The notes beneath the pieces are model-generated. The model was not told the DNA's origin, ran no database searches, and saw only the letters and a program-made list of their open reading frames with translations. The position numbers were made by a program, and so were the translations under genes. Below are positions 36,738 to 49,342 of a stretch of 64,000 nt of DNA, one piece after another; the first letter of the stretch is position 1; each line of letters opens with the position of its first letter. Location: assembly GCF_038562415.1 (NCBI RefSeq), contig NZ_JBCFBA010000004.1, positions 1 through 64,000 on the forward strand, read 5' to 3'. The stretch is from Solidesulfovibrio sp. Lineage in GTDB: Bacteria > Desulfobacterota > Desulfovibrionia > Desulfovibrionales > Desulfovibrionaceae.

Positions 36738-38086
36738 CGGAACTGAAGAAAGCCATCGATCAGATCAGCAAGGACCGGGGCATCGACCGCGACCTGCTGG
36801 TCGACACCCTGGAGGAAGCCGTCCGTTCGTCGGTGATCCGCAAATACGGCGAGAACCTCGACGTGGAGGTCAGCTACAACGACGAGCAGGGGGAAATCGA
36901 GGTCTACCAGTTCAAGGTCGTGGTGGAAGACGACGACGTGGCCGATCCGGCGGCCGAAATCTGCCTGTCCGACGCCCGGGCCATCGATCCCAACGTGGTG
37001 CTCGAAGACGAGATGGGCTTCAAGCTCACCGTGGAGAACCTCGGCCGCATCGCCGCCCAGTCGGCCAAGCAGGTGATCATCCAGCGCATGCGCGACGCCG
37101 AGCAGGAAATCATCTACGAGGAATACAAGGACCGCAAGGGCGAGATCATTTCCGGCATCATCCAGCGCCGCGACCGCACCGGCTGGATCATCAACCTCGG
37201 CCGCACCGAGGCGCTCCTTCCCAAGGAAGAGCAGATCCCCCGCGAACGCTACAAGCGCGGCGACCGGGTGCAAGCCTACATCATCGAGGTCCTGCCTTCC
37301 GGCCGCGGCCCCCAGATCATCGTTTCGCGCACCCACGGCGACTACATGAAGGCGCTTTTTGCCCGCGAGGTGCCGGAAGTCTCCGACGGCACGGTGAAAA
37401 TCGTGGCCGTGGCCCGCGACCCCGGCTCCCGGGCCAAGGTGGCCGTCATCTCCAAGGACCGCGACGTCGATCCGGTGGGCGCCTGCGTCGGCATCCGGGG
37501 CTCGCGCATCCAGAACATCGTCCAGGAACTGCGCGGCGAACGCATCGACATCGTGGTCTGGAACCCGGAAATCGCCACCTACGCCGCCAACGCCCTGTCC
37601 CCGGCCCGGGTCACCCGCATCTCCGTGGACGAGGACGAAAAGGCCCTGGAAGTGGTGGTCTCCGACGACCAGCTCAACCTGGCCATCGGCCGCAAGGGCC
37701 AAAACGTCAAGCTCGCGGCCAAGCTTCTGGGCTGGAAGATCGACATCTTCACCGAATCGCGCTTCCGCGAGGCCAACGCCTCCAAGAAGTTCCTGGAGCA
37801 GCTGGCCAGCGTTGCCGAAATCCCCGTGGACAACATCCTCTCCGCCGGCTTCGAATCCATGGAACAGCTGGCCGAAGCGCCGGACGAGGCCATCGACGCC
37901 ATTCCCGGCATGACTCCGTCCAAACGCGACGACCTGCGCGCCGCCCTCAAGCTCATGGGCGCCACGGCCGCCAAGCCCGCCGAGCCCGATGAGCCCGACG
38001 AGGACGTTGCGGACGCCGACGGAGACGACGCCCAACCGGCCGGGGACACCGATGCCCCGAAGGCCACGGAGACGGACGCGGACTGA
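36734..38086 (+). CDS. nusA: Transcription termination/antitermination protein NusA
   Basis: Binds RNA polymerase and nascent RNA in pausing, termination and antitermination. The 450-residue protein has the N-terminal polymerase-binding domain (1-125), S1 domain (about 135-200, [22 protein letters not shown]), two KH domains (about 225-345, with GxxG-type [15 protein letters not shown] and [15 protein letters not shown]) and a short helical-hairpin repeat plus acidic tail. It lacks the two C-terminal acidic repeats of E. coli NusA (495), as in most non-enteric species. Confidence 0.97.
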   Translation: MTELKKAIDQISKDRGIDRDLLVDTLEEAVRSSVIRKYGENLDVEVSYNDEQGEIEVYQFKVVVEDDDVADPAAEICLSDARAIDPNVVLEDEMGFKLTVENLGRIAAQSAKQVIIQRMRDAEQEIIYEEYKDRKGEIISGIIQRRDRTGWIINLGRTEALLPKEEQIPRERYKRGDRVQAYIIEVLPSGRGPQIIVSRTHGDYMKALFAREVPEVSDGTVKIVAVARDPGSRAKVAVISKDRDVDPVGACVGIRGSRIQNIVQELRGERIDIVVWNPEIATYAANALSPARVTRISVDEDEKALEVVVSDDQLNLAIGRKGQNVKLAAKLLGWKIDIFTESRFREANASKKFLEQLASVAEIPVDNILSAGFESMEQLAEAPDEAIDAIPGMTPSKRDDLRAALKLMGATAAKPAEPDEPDEDVADADGDDAQPAGDTDAPKATETDAD

Positions 38087-38335
38087 TGCAGCCACAAGAC
38101 GACGCGACACAAAAACGCCCCGCCTCCCCCACGCGCACGTGCGTGATGTGCCGGGGACGTTTTCCCAAAGAAAGCCTGCTCCGGCACGTGCTCGCGCCAG
38201 GTGAGGCCGGCGGCTTGCGGCCCGATCCCCGGGCGGTCATGCCCGGTCGTGGGCACTATCTCTGCGCCAGCCCCGCATGCGCCGAGAAATTTTCGAAATA
38301 CTCCGGGCGGCCCAGGCGCCGGAGGGGGGGTGAAG

Positions 38336-38343
<8 letters not shown>
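38086..38343 (+). CDS. YlxR (DUF448) family RNA-binding protein
   Basis: Small protein of the nusA-infB operon; a structure of the family shows an RNA-binding surface, and it has been linked to tRNA processing or transcription in some bacteria. The 85-residue product has the family Arg-x-Cys motif [35 protein letters not shown] and a basic C-terminus ([10 protein letters not shown]). The start overlaps the nusA stop (TGATG). It ends inside the infB leader. Confidence 0.9.
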
Positions 38344-41299
<2,956 letters not shown>

Positions 41300-41363
41300 C
41301 GGACTTCGGGGACGGGGCGTGCACCGCCCCGTCCCCCGATCCGGCAAACGAGGTGCGGCACGC

Positions 41364-41651
41364 ATGGTCGTCGGCGTCCTGACCCTGGAATTCGCCCTGC
41401 ACGGCAACGATTCCCTCAAGGGCAAGCGCCGCGTGGCCCAGAGCCTCAAGATGAAGCTGCGCAACAAATTCAACGTGGCCGTGGCCGAAACGGCCATGCA
41501 GGAGTCCTGGGACACCCTGGTCCTGACCGCCGTCACCGTGTCCGGCGACGCCACCCATGCCCGGGGCCTGCTGCAAAAGGCGCTGAACATGGTCGTGGCC
41601 GCCGCCGAGGCCGAACTGACCGACGACGACATCGCCATCCTTTCCCTGTGA
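41364..41651 (+). CDS. DUF503 (YlxP-like) family protein
   Basis: Small conserved protein found between infB and rbfA in many bacteria; function unknown, proposed to act in ribosome assembly from its constant neighbourhood. The 95-residue product has MVVGVLTLEFALHGNDSLKGKRRVAQSLKMKLRNKFNVAVAE, the family signature. The ATG at 41364 has GAGGTG seven bases upstream. It is 64 bases after infB and 16 before rbfA. Confidence 0.9.
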   Translation: MVVGVLTLEFALHGNDSLKGKRRVAQSLKMKLRNKFNVAVAETAMQESWDTLVLTAVTVSGDATHARGLLQKALNMVVAAAEAELTDDDIAILSL

Positions 41652-41667
41652 GGCATCGAGACCCTTC

Positions 41668-42003
41668 ATGAAGCGCACCCCCTCGCGCCGCGAAAACCGC
41701 CTGGCCGACCAGATCGCCCGGGAAATGGCCATCGCCCTGTCCGAAGACGTCCAGGACCCCCGCCTGGAACTGGTGACCGTAAGCGGCGTGGCCCTCAACG
41801 CCGACCTGTCCATCGCCCGGGTCTACTACACCTTAAGCGGCGACGAGGCCCGCCTGGCCGCGGCGGCCAAGGGCCTGGAACAGGCCAAGGGCTTCCTGCG
41901 CAGCCTGCTCGGCCAGCGGTTGCGCATGAAATTCGTGCCCGAACTGCGCTTCGCCCGCGACACCTTCCTGGAGGACATGGTCTATGCCCGACCCGAGGCA
42001 TGA
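41668..42003 (+). CDS. rbfA: 30S ribosome-binding factor RbfA
   Basis: Assists 16S rRNA 5' end maturation and is needed in cold. The 111-residue KH-type protein has SRRENRLADQIAREMAIALSEDVQDPRLELVTVSGVALNADLSIARVYY and a LGQRLRMKFVPELRFARDT ending. Its last 20 bases overlap the nrnA start. Confidence 0.94.
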   Translation: MKRTPSRRENRLADQIAREMAIALSEDVQDPRLELVTVSGVALNADLSIARVYYTLSGDEARLAAAAKGLEQAKGFLRSLLGQRLRMKFVPELRFARDTFLEDMVYARPEA

Positions 42004-42958
42004 GATCGCCCGGCGCATCCGCGAGGGCCGCGCCTTCGTGGTGGCCGCCCACGCCTCCCCCGACGGCGACGCCCTGGGCGCCACGGCGGCCATGGGGTTT
42101 ATCCTGGAGGCCCTGGGCAAGACCTTTTCGCTATTAAACGACTCCCCGGTGCCGCCCCAGTACGGCTGGCTGGAACTGCCGGCCCCCCTGCTCGAAACGC
42201 CCCCGGACGACGACTACGACCTGGCCATCGTGCTCGACTGCGGCGACGCCCCGCGCCTGGGCAACCTGCAAAACGTCCTCGACCCCGCCCGCATGGCCGT
42301 CATCGACCACCACCTGGGCAACCCCGGCTTCGGCGCCGTCAACTGGGTCGACCCCACGCGTTGCGCCACGGGCGAGATGGTGGCCCTGCTGGCCAAGGAC
42401 CTGGGCGTGGCCCTGACCGGCCCCATCGCCCCGGCCCTGTACACGGCCATGGCCACGGACACGGGCTTTTTCAGCTTCGGCGGCACCACGGCCGAAAGCC
42501 TGGAACTGGCGGCCGAACTCGTCCGGGGAGGCCTGGACGTCGGCGCCACCGGCGCGCTTATCAAAAACCAGTGGACCATGAACCGCCTGCGGCTGTGGTC
42601 CGAGGTCCTGGGCCAGATCAGGCTGCGCCACGATGGACAGGTGGGCGTTATCAGGGTATCCCAAACGATGCTTCGCCGCACCGGCACCGGCCCCGAGGAC
42701 TGCGAGGGGCTGATCAACAACGCCCTGCGCCTGCGCGGCGTGGCCGCGGCCATCCTGGCCCGGGAGCTGCCCGAGGGCGGCGTAAAATTTTCCCTGCGCT
42801 CCGTGGGCGCGGTCAACATCCAGCGTGTGGCCGCCTCGTTCGGCGGCGGCGGGCACAAGAACGCCGCCGGCGGCAGCCTCGACCTGCCCCTGGAGCACGC
42901 CGAGGAGGCGCTGGTCGCCGGTGTGGCCAAGGCCGTGGAGGCCGCCCGTGCCGCCTAG
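41984..42958 (+). CDS. nrnA: DHH-family phosphoesterase, NrnA-like
   Basis: NrnA degrades nano-RNA and pAp (the by-product of sulfate activation via PAPS). The 324-residue product has DHH motifs: AAHASPDGDALGATAAMG (His and Asp), IVLDCGDAPRL, VIDHHLGNPGFG and a C-terminal DHHA1 domain with SFGGGGHKNAAGG. Placement between rbfA and truB is the common one. The ATG lies in rbfA (20-base overlap), and the stop overlaps the truB GTG. Confidence 0.93.
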   Translation: MPDPRHEIARRIREGRAFVVAAHASPDGDALGATAAMGFILEALGKTFSLLNDSPVPPQYGWLELPAPLLETPPDDDYDLAIVLDCGDAPRLGNLQNVLDPARMAVIDHHLGNPGFGAVNWVDPTRCATGEMVALLAKDLGVALTGPIAPALYTAMATDTGFFSFGGTTAESLELAAELVRGGLDVGATGALIKNQWTMNRLRLWSEVLGQIRLRHDGQVGVIRVSQTMLRRTGTGPEDCEGLINNALRLRGVAAAILARELPEGGVKFSLRSVGAVNIQRVAASFGGGGHKNAAGGSLDLPLEHAEEALVAGVAKAVEAARAA

Positions 42959-43925
42959 GTCGCCCCTGCCGCAACTCCACGGCGTGCTGGTCCTGGACAA
43001 GCCCTCGGGGCCGACCTCCACGGCCTGCCTCACGGCCATCAAGCGCCTGGGGCAAAAAAAGATCGGCCATGCCGGGACCCTGGACCCGCTGGCCGCCGGC
43101 GTGCTGGTGGTGCTGCTGGGTGAAGCCACCAAGATCGCCCCCTACGTGATGGAGGGCGAGAAGACCTACCTCGGCGCCTTGCGCCTGGGGCTGACCACGG
43201 ACACCTACGATATCCAGGGGGCGGTGACGGCCGAGGCGCCCTGGGACCACGTCGGCCCGGCGGCCCTCACCGAGGCCGTGGCCGCCTGGACGGAGGAAAC
43301 CAGCCAGGAGGTGCCGCCCTATTCGGCGGCCAAGCACCAGGGACGGCCCCTGTACGAACTGGCCCGCAAGGGCCTGGCCGCCCCGGTGAAAAGCAAGGAA
43401 ATTTCCGTGGCCGACGCGCGGGTCGAGCATGTCGACCTGCCGTCGGCGACGTTCCGGGTGCGGGTCTCCGCCGGCGTCTACATACGCTCCCTGGTCCACA
43501 GCCTGGGGAAGCGACTTGGTTGCGGCGCCGTCATGACCGCCCTCACCCGGGAGGCGAGCCGTCCCTTCGATCTGCGGCAGGCGAGCGGCCTGGAGGATAT
43601 CCTGGCCGACCCGGCGAGCCTTCCCGGGCGGGTCATCCCGCTGGAGAAGGCCCTGCCCCACTGGCGCAACGTGGCCCTTGGCGCCGACGCCGCCGCCCTG
43701 GTGCGCCAGGGCGTGCGCATCCGCGCCGGGCGCGAGGCCGCCGCCGGGGAGAACGCCCTGCTTTGCGACGAGGACTCCCGGCCCCTGGCCCTGGCCCGGG
43801 CCGAGGAAGCGGACGGTGGACTCAGGTGGGCCATCCTGCGCGGTCTTTTTGGCGACCCGCAACCGGCCCGGCGCGGCGGACGCACCGTCCCCGAGCGAAC
43901 TGTCACCCCCAACACTGGAGGATAA
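42948..43925 (+). CDS. truB: tRNA pseudouridine(55) synthase
   Basis: Makes pseudouridine 55 in the T-loop of all tRNAs. The 325-residue protein has [17 protein letters not shown], the catalytic Asp in [19 protein letters not shown], the [18 protein letters not shown] block and [18 protein letters not shown] use the GTG at 42948, with GGAG about nine bases upstream, overlapping the end of nrnA by 11 bases. The frame is open further upstream but only over nrnA. The C-terminus has a PUA-like domain. Confidence 0.95.
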   Translation: MPPRSPLPQLHGVLVLDKPSGPTSTACLTAIKRLGQKKIGHAGTLDPLAAGVLVVLLGEATKIAPYVMEGEKTYLGALRLGLTTDTYDIQGAVTAEAPWDHVGPAALTEAVAAWTEETSQEVPPYSAAKHQGRPLYELARKGLAAPVKSKEISVADARVEHVDLPSATFRVRVSAGVYIRSLVHSLGKRLGCGAVMTALTREASRPFDLRQASGLEDILADPASLPGRVIPLEKALPHWRNVALGADAAALVRQGVRIRAGREAAAGENALLCDEDSRPLALARAEEADGGLRWAILRGLFGDPQPARRGGRTVPERTVTPNTGG

Positions 43926-43929
43926 CGCT

Positions 43930-44199
43930 GTGGTTATGACCGCCGAAGACAAGGCTGGCGTCATCACGGAACACAAGAAGCACGACGGCGACACCGGTTC
44001 CCCCGAGGTCCAGGTCGCGCTGCTCACGTCCCGCATCGGCTACCTGACCAACCACTTCAAGGCCCACCCCAAGGATTACCATTCCCGCACGGGCCTGCTC
44101 AAGATGGTCGGCCAGCGCCGCAAACTCTTAAACTACCTGAAGAAAAAGGACATCCAGCGCTACCGCGACCTGATCGCGAAGCTGGGCCTGCGCAAGTAA
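43930..44199 (+). CDS. rpsO: Small ribosomal subunit protein S15
   Basis: uS15 binds 16S rRNA helices 20-22. With the GTG start at 43930 the product is 89 residues, exactly the E. coli length; GGAGG lies eight bases upstream. The ATG at 43936 would be too far from that site. Motifs: [45 protein letters not shown] and LIAKLGLRK. It starts four bases after truB. Confidence 0.96.
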   Translation: MVMTAEDKAGVITEHKKHDGDTGSPEVQVALLTSRIGYLTNHFKAHPKDYHSRTGLLKMVGQRRKLLNYLKKKDIQRYRDLIAKLGLRK

Positions 44200-44207
44200 C
44201 GTCGCAC

Positions 44208-44236
44208 GGGGGCCGTCCATCGGGCGGCCCCTTCTT
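44208..44236 (+). terminator. Hairpin between rpsO and pnp
   Basis: GGGGCCG pairs with CGGCCCC, followed by TTCTTCCC; a second hairpin GGGACG-AA-CGTCCC lies at 44267-44280. The rpsO-pnp gap in E. coli holds a terminator and an RNase III site used for PNPase autoregulation; the same place here carries two hairpins. A function is inferred from position. Confidence 0.5.
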
Positions 44237-44357
44237 CCCGCGCATGCATTATGCGCGCCCGCCCTCGGGACGAACGTCCCGGCGGCCGTCGCGCCTGCTG
44301 CATGGCGGGAAGACCGGCCGAAACGTCGCCGCATTCCAACCCTAAAGCGAGGTGCCC

Positions 44358-46616
44358 ATGACACTATCCTTCGATCCCATCCGACTCGAAACCACCACCG
44401 GCGGCAACACCGTCATCCTCGAAACCGGCCGCCTGGCCAACCAGGCCGACGGCGCCGTCTGGGTCCAGTCCGGCGGCACGGTGGTCCTGGTCACGGCCTG
44501 CACGCAAGCCCTGCCCGAGGAAAAAGGCTTTTTCCCGCTCACCGTCGACTACCAGGAAATGTCCTACGCCGCCGGGCGCATCCCGGGCTCCTACTTCCGC
44601 CGCGAGATCGGCCGGCCCTCCGAGCGCGAGGTGCTGGTGTGCCGGCTTATCGACCGGCCCTGCCGGCCGCTTTTCCCCAAGGGCTTCCGCGACGAGGTGC
44701 AGATCATCGCCACGGTGCTGTCCGCCGACGGCCTGGTCGAGCCCGACGTGCTGGCCCTGACCGCCGCCTCGACCGCCCTGCATATCTCGAAAATCCCGTT
44801 CGAGGGCCCCATCGCCGGCGGCCGGGTGGGCTACGTGGACGGCCAGTTCGTCTTCAACCCCACCGTGCCCATGATCAAGGGCGAAAGCACGCTCAACCTG
44901 ACCTTCGCCGCCTCGCGCGACGCCGTGGTCATGGTCGAGGGCGGGGGCCAGTTCGTGTCCGAGGACATGCTGGCCGACGCTCTGGAATGGGGCCACAAGA
45001 CCGTGCTGCCGCTGCTCGACCTCCAGGAGGAAATGCGCGAGAAGGCCGGCAAGCCGAAGATCGCCTTTGTCCCGCCCGCGCCCATCGAGGAGCTGGAAAC
45101 GCTGGTCCGCGAGAAGGCCGAGGCCGGCCTGACCGCCGCCTTCGCCATCAAGGACAAGATGCCCCGCCGCGAGGCCCGCAAGGCCGTCAAGAAGGCCGTC
45201 CTGGAGGCCGTGGTCGAGGCCTTCCCCGAGGAAGCCACCTACAAGGCGAAAGCCGGCGACATCCTCGAGGGCATGGAGAAAAAGCTCCTGCGCAAGCTCA
45301 TCAAGGAGACCGGCATCCGCCTCGACGGCCGCGACACCAAGACCGTGCGCCCCATCGGCATCGAGGTGGGCGTGCTGCCGCGCACCCACGGCTCGACCAT
45401 CTTCGCCCGGGGCGAGACCAAGTCCCTGTGCGTGGCCACGCTCGGGTCCACCGGCGACGAGCAAAAAATCGAGACGCTCAACGGCGAGACCTACAAGCGC
45501 TTCATGCTCCACTACAACTTCCCGCCCTACTGCGTGGGCGAGGTCAAGCCCATGCGCGGCCCGTCACGCCGGGAAATCGGCCACGGCGCCCTGGCCGAGC
45601 GCTCCATCCTCCCGGTCCTGCCCGGGCCCGAGGAGTTCCCCTTCACCATGCGCGTGGTCTCCCAGGTCATGGAGTCCAACGGCTCCTCGTCCATGGCCTC
45701 GGTGTGCGGCGCCTCGCTGGCGCTCATGGACGCCGGCGTCCCGGTCAAGGAGGCCGTGGCCGGCATCGCCATGGGCCTGATCAAGGAAGGCGACGACTTC
45801 CTGGTTTTGACCGACATCCTCGGCGACGAGGACGCCATGGGCGACATGGACTTCAAGGTGGCCGGCACGGCGCACGGCGTCACCGGCATCCAGATGGACA
45901 TCAAGATCACGGGCATTCCGCAGGCCGTCATGCGCCAGGCCCTCAACCAGGCCAAGGACGCCCGGCTGCACATCCTCGGCCGCATGGCCGAGACGCTCGA
46001 CGCCCCGCGGCCCGAGCTCTCGCCGCTGGCCCCGCAACTGGCCGTGGTCAACATCAATCCGGAAAAGATCCGCGAAGTGATCGGCCCCGGCGGCAAGAAC
46101 ATCAAGGCCATCACGGCCGAGACCGGCGCCTCCATCGACATCGAGGATTCGGGCAAGATCTCCATCTTCGCCCCCACCCTCGAATCCCTGGAAAAGGCCA
46201 AGGCCCGGGTGCTGTATTACGACCAGCATGCCGAGGTCGGGGCCAACTACAAGGGCAAGGTCATCAAGATCATCGACTGCGGCGTCATCGTCGAGATCCT
46301 GCCCGGCCTCGAGGGCCTGGTCCACGTGTCCCAGCTCGACGTCGACCGCGTGGGCAGTCCCGCCGACGTGGTCAAGATGGGCCAGGAGCTCGAGGTCAAG
46401 GTGCTCGAACAGGAGCCCACCGGCCGCATCCGGCTCTCGCGCAAGGCCGTTATAAACGAGGAGCGCGGCATCCCCTACGACCCGGCCGACTACGCCAAGA
46501 CCGGCGGCCCCCGCCGGCCCGGCGGCGACCGCGACCGGGGCGACCGCCGGGGCGGCTACGACCGCGACCGGGGCGGACGCGGCGGACGCGACGGCGGCGG
46601 ACGCGGCCGCGACTAG
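44358..46616 (+). CDS. pnp: Polyribonucleotide nucleotidyltransferase (PNPase)
   Basis: 3'-5' phosphorolytic RNase of the degradosome. The 752-residue product has two RNase PH domains (first near 13-145 with MSYAAGRIPGSYFRREIGRPSEREVLVCRLIDRP, second near 325-545 with RDTKTVRPIGIEV and GDMDFKVAGTAHGVTGIQMDIK), the KH domain with the GPGGKNIKAI loop and a C-terminal S1 domain, followed by an RG/DRD-rich tail (GGDRDRGDRRGGYDRDRGG). The tail is unusual in length and may bind RNA. ATG 44358 has GAGG five bases upstream; a GTG two codons before is less likely. Confidence 0.96.
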   Translation: MTLSFDPIRLETTTGGNTVILETGRLANQADGAVWVQSGGTVVLVTACTQALPEEKGFFPLTVDYQEMSYAAGRIPGSYFRREIGRPSEREVLVCRLIDRPCRPLFPKGFRDEVQIIATVLSADGLVEPDVLALTAASTALHISKIPFEGPIAGGRVGYVDGQFVFNPTVPMIKGESTLNLTFAASRDAVVMVEGGGQFVSEDMLADALEWGHKTVLPLLDLQEEMREKAGKPKIAFVPPAPIEELETLVREKAEAGLTAAFAIKDKMPRREARKAVKKAVLEAVVEAFPEEATYKAKAGDILEGMEKKLLRKLIKETGIRLDGRDTKTVRPIGIEVGVLPRTHGSTIFARGETKSLCVATLGSTGDEQKIETLNGETYKRFMLHYNFPPYCVGEVKPMRGPSRREIGHGALAERSILPVLPGPEEFPFTMRVVSQVMESNGSSSMASVCGASLALMDAGVPVKEAVAGIAMGLIKEGDDFLVLTDILGDEDAMGDMDFKVAGTAHGVTGIQMDIKITGIPQAVMRQALNQAKDARLHILGRMAETLDAPRPELSPLAPQLAVVNINPEKIREVIGPGGKNIKAITAETGASIDIEDSGKISIFAPTLESLEKAKARVLYYDQHAEVGANYKGKVIKIIDCGVIVEILPGLEGLVHVSQLDVDRVGSPADVVKMGQELEVKVLEQEPTGRIRLSRKAVINEERGIPYDPADYAKTGGPRRPGGDRDRGDRRGGYDRDRGGRGGRDGGGRGRD

Positions 46617-46648
46617 GCCGCCTGGCCGGACCGGACGGCGCCTGCGCC

Positions 46649-46682
46649 AAAGGGGGGACTCCGTGAGGGGTTCCCCTTTTTA
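46649..46682. terminator. Bidirectional terminator after pnp
   Basis: AAAGGGGGG pairs with TTCCCCTTT, flanked by a T-run (TTTTTATT) on the plus strand and, in reverse, by Ts from the AAA on the minus strand. It separates pnp from the convergent membrane-protein gene. Confidence 0.75.
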
Positions 46683-46702
46683 TTGGGCCAAAGCCGGCTC
46701 GA

Positions 46703-48733
46703 TCACGGTTCGAGGCGCAAGGCGACGGGGGCCTCCGCCGAAACGGCGAAGTCCCCGTCCGGGGCCTGGACCAGGGTGGCGGCCAGGCGGCGGGGTTCGA
46801 ACTCCCCGGCCAGCACCGTTTCGCCATGCTGGGTCACGGTCTCGCCGGGACGGATGGAACGGTCCAGGCGCGACAGCGGCACCACGGTCCGGCCGCCCCG
46901 GGCGTCGATGACCTCGGCCACCAGGAAGACCGCGCCGCGGTGGGAATAATCGCCAAGGCCATTGAGGACGCCTCGGCCGAGGTTGCGGATGGCGGCGTCC
47001 AGGCGCAGGGTCCGGCTGCCCCGGGCAAAGGAGGCCTGGGCCCGTATGGCCACGCGCCGGTCGGCCGGCGGCAGGGGCCGGACATGCCGGCCCTGGGGCC
47101 GCGACAGGGTCCGCGGATCGGGGGGGCAGGACGGCCCGCCGAGGAAGGCCGATCCGGCGTAGACGGCGCGCCAGTCCGCCTCCGGGGCATACAGGGCCAC
47201 GGCCACGTTGCGCCAGACGTCGAGGCTCTCGCAGGTCCCCTGGGCGTAATACCGGCCCAGTTCCGGCGGCAGCCAGCTGGAATAGCCGTTGTAGGTGGCC
47301 TTGCCCAGACGCTGGGCGGCCAGCATGGCGTCGAGGTGCCCGGCCCAGTGCTCGGCCGTTCCCATCGGGGCGTCCGGGGCGGCGTAGAACACCCTGGCCC
47401 CGTCCGGCACCCGCCGGGCCAGGGCGTCCACGCGCTCCCGGGCCGGCCGCCAGGCATGGCTCGGGTAGGCCTCGGGCCGCACGTACTGGTCCGCCGCCGC
47501 CAGGGCCAAGGCGGCGATCAGCAGCGCCCCGGCCCGCACCGGCCGCAGGCGTCGCGCGAGGCGGTCCAGCCACAGCGCCAGCCCCAGGCCGCAGCACGGC
47601 ACGGCCACCACCGCCACCCGGGTCGTGACCCGAAGCGACGACACGCCCGGCAGCCAGCCCAGGGCGCCCCGCGGCCCCCAGACGTCCAGGAAGGCCACGA
47701 CCAGCAGCACGGCGGTCAAGGCAAGCAGGCCGGCCAGGACCGAAGCCCTGTCGCGGCGACGCCATAGCCCCCACAGTGCCCAGCCCAGCCCCGCCAGCGG
47801 CAGCAGCCCCGGAAAAAGCCGGCCCTCCGGCTGGGCGTCGCCCAAGGGCTCCAGCCAGCCCCAGGCGGCGCTGCCATGGGGCGGCGCCACAAGCCCGGCC
47901 AGGCTCGGGGCCAGCCCCGCTGCCTGCCACGGGTTCCAGGCCCCGGTCTCCAGGCTGGCCCGGTAGTGGGGCCAGTAGACCGTGACCGCAAGCAGCAGGC
48001 AGCAGCCGAAAAAGGCATAGGCGCAGCCCTGGGGCCGCAGGGCCCGGGCGATGGCCCGCGCCCGCACCAGGCCCGTGGCCCAGGCCCCCAACCCGGCCAG
48101 GACGGCCAGCAGCAGGAAGAACACGCCGTAGTAAAAGGAGCTCACGGCCAGAAACGTGGCCGCTCCGGCCAGGAAAAGCGCCCTTCCCGTCGTCGGCCCG
48201 GCCAGGAAACGGCCCAGGGCCAGCAGGGCCAGCAGCACGGGAGCGAGTTGCAGGCAATGGACCCGCCCGGCCTGGGCGGCGACGAACAACCCGAACGCCA
48301 CGGGATAGGCCGCCACCGCCGCCGCGCCGAGCCCCGCGCCGAAGCTGCGGAACAAGGCCACGGCCAGGGCGAAGTTGAGCGGGAAGGTGACGGCCACGAA
48401 GGCGAGCAGGGCCTGCTCGGGCGTCGGGGCCAGGGCCCGGGCCAGGGCGTAGAGCGGCAAGGCCCCGGCCAGGCTGTCGGACAGGGCGATGACCCCGGAC
48501 ATGGGATAATAAAAGGACGCGTTCCAGAACCCGGGCTCCCGGCCGGTCAACCACAGCCAGCCGTGCTCCAGGACGTAGCCCGGAAAGCGGCCGTCCACGA
48601 GGTCGCCGGGCAGCCGGGAGCCATCGAGGCCGACCAGGGGAACGAGGCTTGTCCAAAGGCCCAACAGGCAGGCGCAGGCGGCCAGGCCCCAGGCGGAGGC
48701 GCGGCGGAAAAAGGCTTTCGAAGGGGTTTGCAT
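46703..48733 (-). CDS. Large polytopic membrane protein with periplasmic C-terminal domain
   Basis: Not assigned to a named family; I infer a GT-C or YfhO-like glycosyltransferase architecture. The 676-residue product has about 11 hydrophobic segments in its first 440 residues (for example GLAACACLLGLWTSLVPLVGL, AAAVAAYPVAFGLFVAAQ, VLLVVAFLDVW), including a short acidic loop with DLVDGRFPGYVLEH near the first segment, which is where GT-C enzymes hold catalytic acids, and a soluble C-terminal half with beta-rich ending (RLDAAIRNLGRG...RSIRPGETV). The ATG at 48733 is preferred; one at 48754 is in frame. It lies convergent to pnp and divergent from marR. Confidence 0.6.
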   Translation of the reverse strand: MQTPSKAFFRRASAWGLAACACLLGLWTSLVPLVGLDGSRLPGDLVDGRFPGYVLEHGWLWLTGREPGFWNASFYYPMSGVIALSDSLAGALPLYALARALAPTPEQALLAFVAVTFPLNFALAVALFRSFGAGLGAAAVAAYPVAFGLFVAAQAGRVHCLQLAPVLLALLALGRFLAGPTTGRALFLAGAATFLAVSSFYYGVFFLLLAVLAGLGAWATGLVRARAIARALRPQGCAYAFFGCCLLLAVTVYWPHYRASLETGAWNPWQAAGLAPSLAGLVAPPHGSAAWGWLEPLGDAQPEGRLFPGLLPLAGLGWALWGLWRRRDRASVLAGLLALTAVLLVVAFLDVWGPRGALGWLPGVSSLRVTTRVAVVAVPCCGLGLALWLDRLARRLRPVRAGALLIAALALAAADQYVRPEAYPSHAWRPARERVDALARRVPDGARVFYAAPDAPMGTAEHWAGHLDAMLAAQRLGKATYNGYSSWLPPELGRYYAQGTCESLDVWRNVAVALYAPEADWRAVYAGSAFLGGPSCPPDPRTLSRPQGRHVRPLPPADRRVAIRAQASFARGSRTLRLDAAIRNLGRGVLNGLGDYSHRGAVFLVAEVIDARGGRTVVPLSRLDRSIRPGETVTQHGETVLAGEFEPRRLAATLVQAPDGDFAVSAEAPVALRLEP

Positions 48734-48820
48734 GGGTGACGACCTGCAAGCCATGTCGTCGCCGGCGGCGCTTTCGTTTCATGCCGGGAGGCATCCGGGC
48801 GACATCGCGGGCCGGCGGCC

Positions 48821-48848
48821 TTGACAATCGTGCCGGACCGCCTATTTT
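48821..48848 (+). promoter_or_regulatory. Promoter of the marR gene giving a leaderless mRNA
   Basis: Perfect TTGACA (48821-48826), 16 bases, TATTTT (48843-48848). The predicted start lies at about 48855-48857, at or next to the ATG (48858). No ribosome-binding site precedes the ATG, in agreement with a leaderless message. Confidence 0.65.
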
Positions 48849-48850
48849 TC

Positions 48851-48864
48851 CGTGCATATGCACG
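48851..48864. promoter_or_regulatory. Palindromic operator over the marR start
   Basis: A perfect 14-base palindrome CGTGCATATGCACG covers the predicted transcription start and the first codons of marR. MarR regulators bind such palindromes to repress their own gene, so an autoregulatory operator is the simplest reading. Confidence 0.6.
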
Positions 48865-49301
48865 AACATGTCCCCCCCAAGCCCGCGCCTGGCCCCTGCC
48901 ACTGCGCCAACCTGCGCCGGGCCGCCCGGGCGCTCAGCCGGCGCTACGACGAGGCGCTCGCCCCAAGCGGGCTGGGTGTCAGCCAGTATTCCCTGCTGCG
49001 CGCCCTCTCGCGCCACGAACCGGCCACGGCGGCCGGCCTGGGCGCGGTCATGGGCCTGGACCGCACGACCCTGGTGCGAAACGTCGCCCTGCTCAGCAAG
49101 CAAGGCCTCGTGGTGTCGGCCGTGGACGCGTCGGACAAGCGGTCCCGCAAGCTGCGCCTGACGCCCGCCGGCAGCGCCGCCCTCCAGGCGGCCACGCCCC
49201 TGTGGGAAGCGGCCCAGCGCGCCCTGGAGGCCGACCTCGGGGCCGATGGCCGGCAGGCCCTGGACGCCGCCCTGGCCGCCCTGGCCGGCCTTGGCGAATA
49301 A
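48858..49301 (+). CDS. MarR family transcriptional regulator
   Basis: Winged-helix repressor. The 147-residue product has LRRAARALSRRYDEALAPSGLGVSQYSLLRAL, the recognition helix region AAGLGAVMGLDRTTLVRNVALLSKQGLV (about 55-80) and the wing with DKRSRKLRLTPAG, the MarR hallmark (DxRxxxxxLT). The N-terminus CxCxN (GPCHCANLRRAAR) carries two Cys that could sense oxidation or metal. The ATG at 48858 is preferred to GTG 48852. It is followed after 41 bases by a QueG-like gene, probably its target. Confidence 0.88.
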   Translation: MHEHVPPKPAPGPCHCANLRRAARALSRRYDEALAPSGLGVSQYSLLRALSRHEPATAAGLGAVMGLDRTTLVRNVALLSKQGLVVSAVDASDKRSRKLRLTPAGSAALQAATPLWEAAQRALEADLGADGRQALDAALAALAGLGE

Positions 49302-49315
49302 TGCTTCGGACGATA

Positions 49316-49329
49316 TGTGTATCTACACA
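49316..49329. promoter_or_regulatory. Second palindrome, before the QueG-like gene
   Basis: TGTGTA-TC-TACACA, a perfect inverted repeat with 2-base centre, lies 13 bases before the QueG-like ATG. It shares the GTG/CAC core of the palindrome at 48851-48864, so both may bind the same MarR protein. Confidence 0.5.
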
Positions 49330-49342
49330 AAAAGGAGCCGCC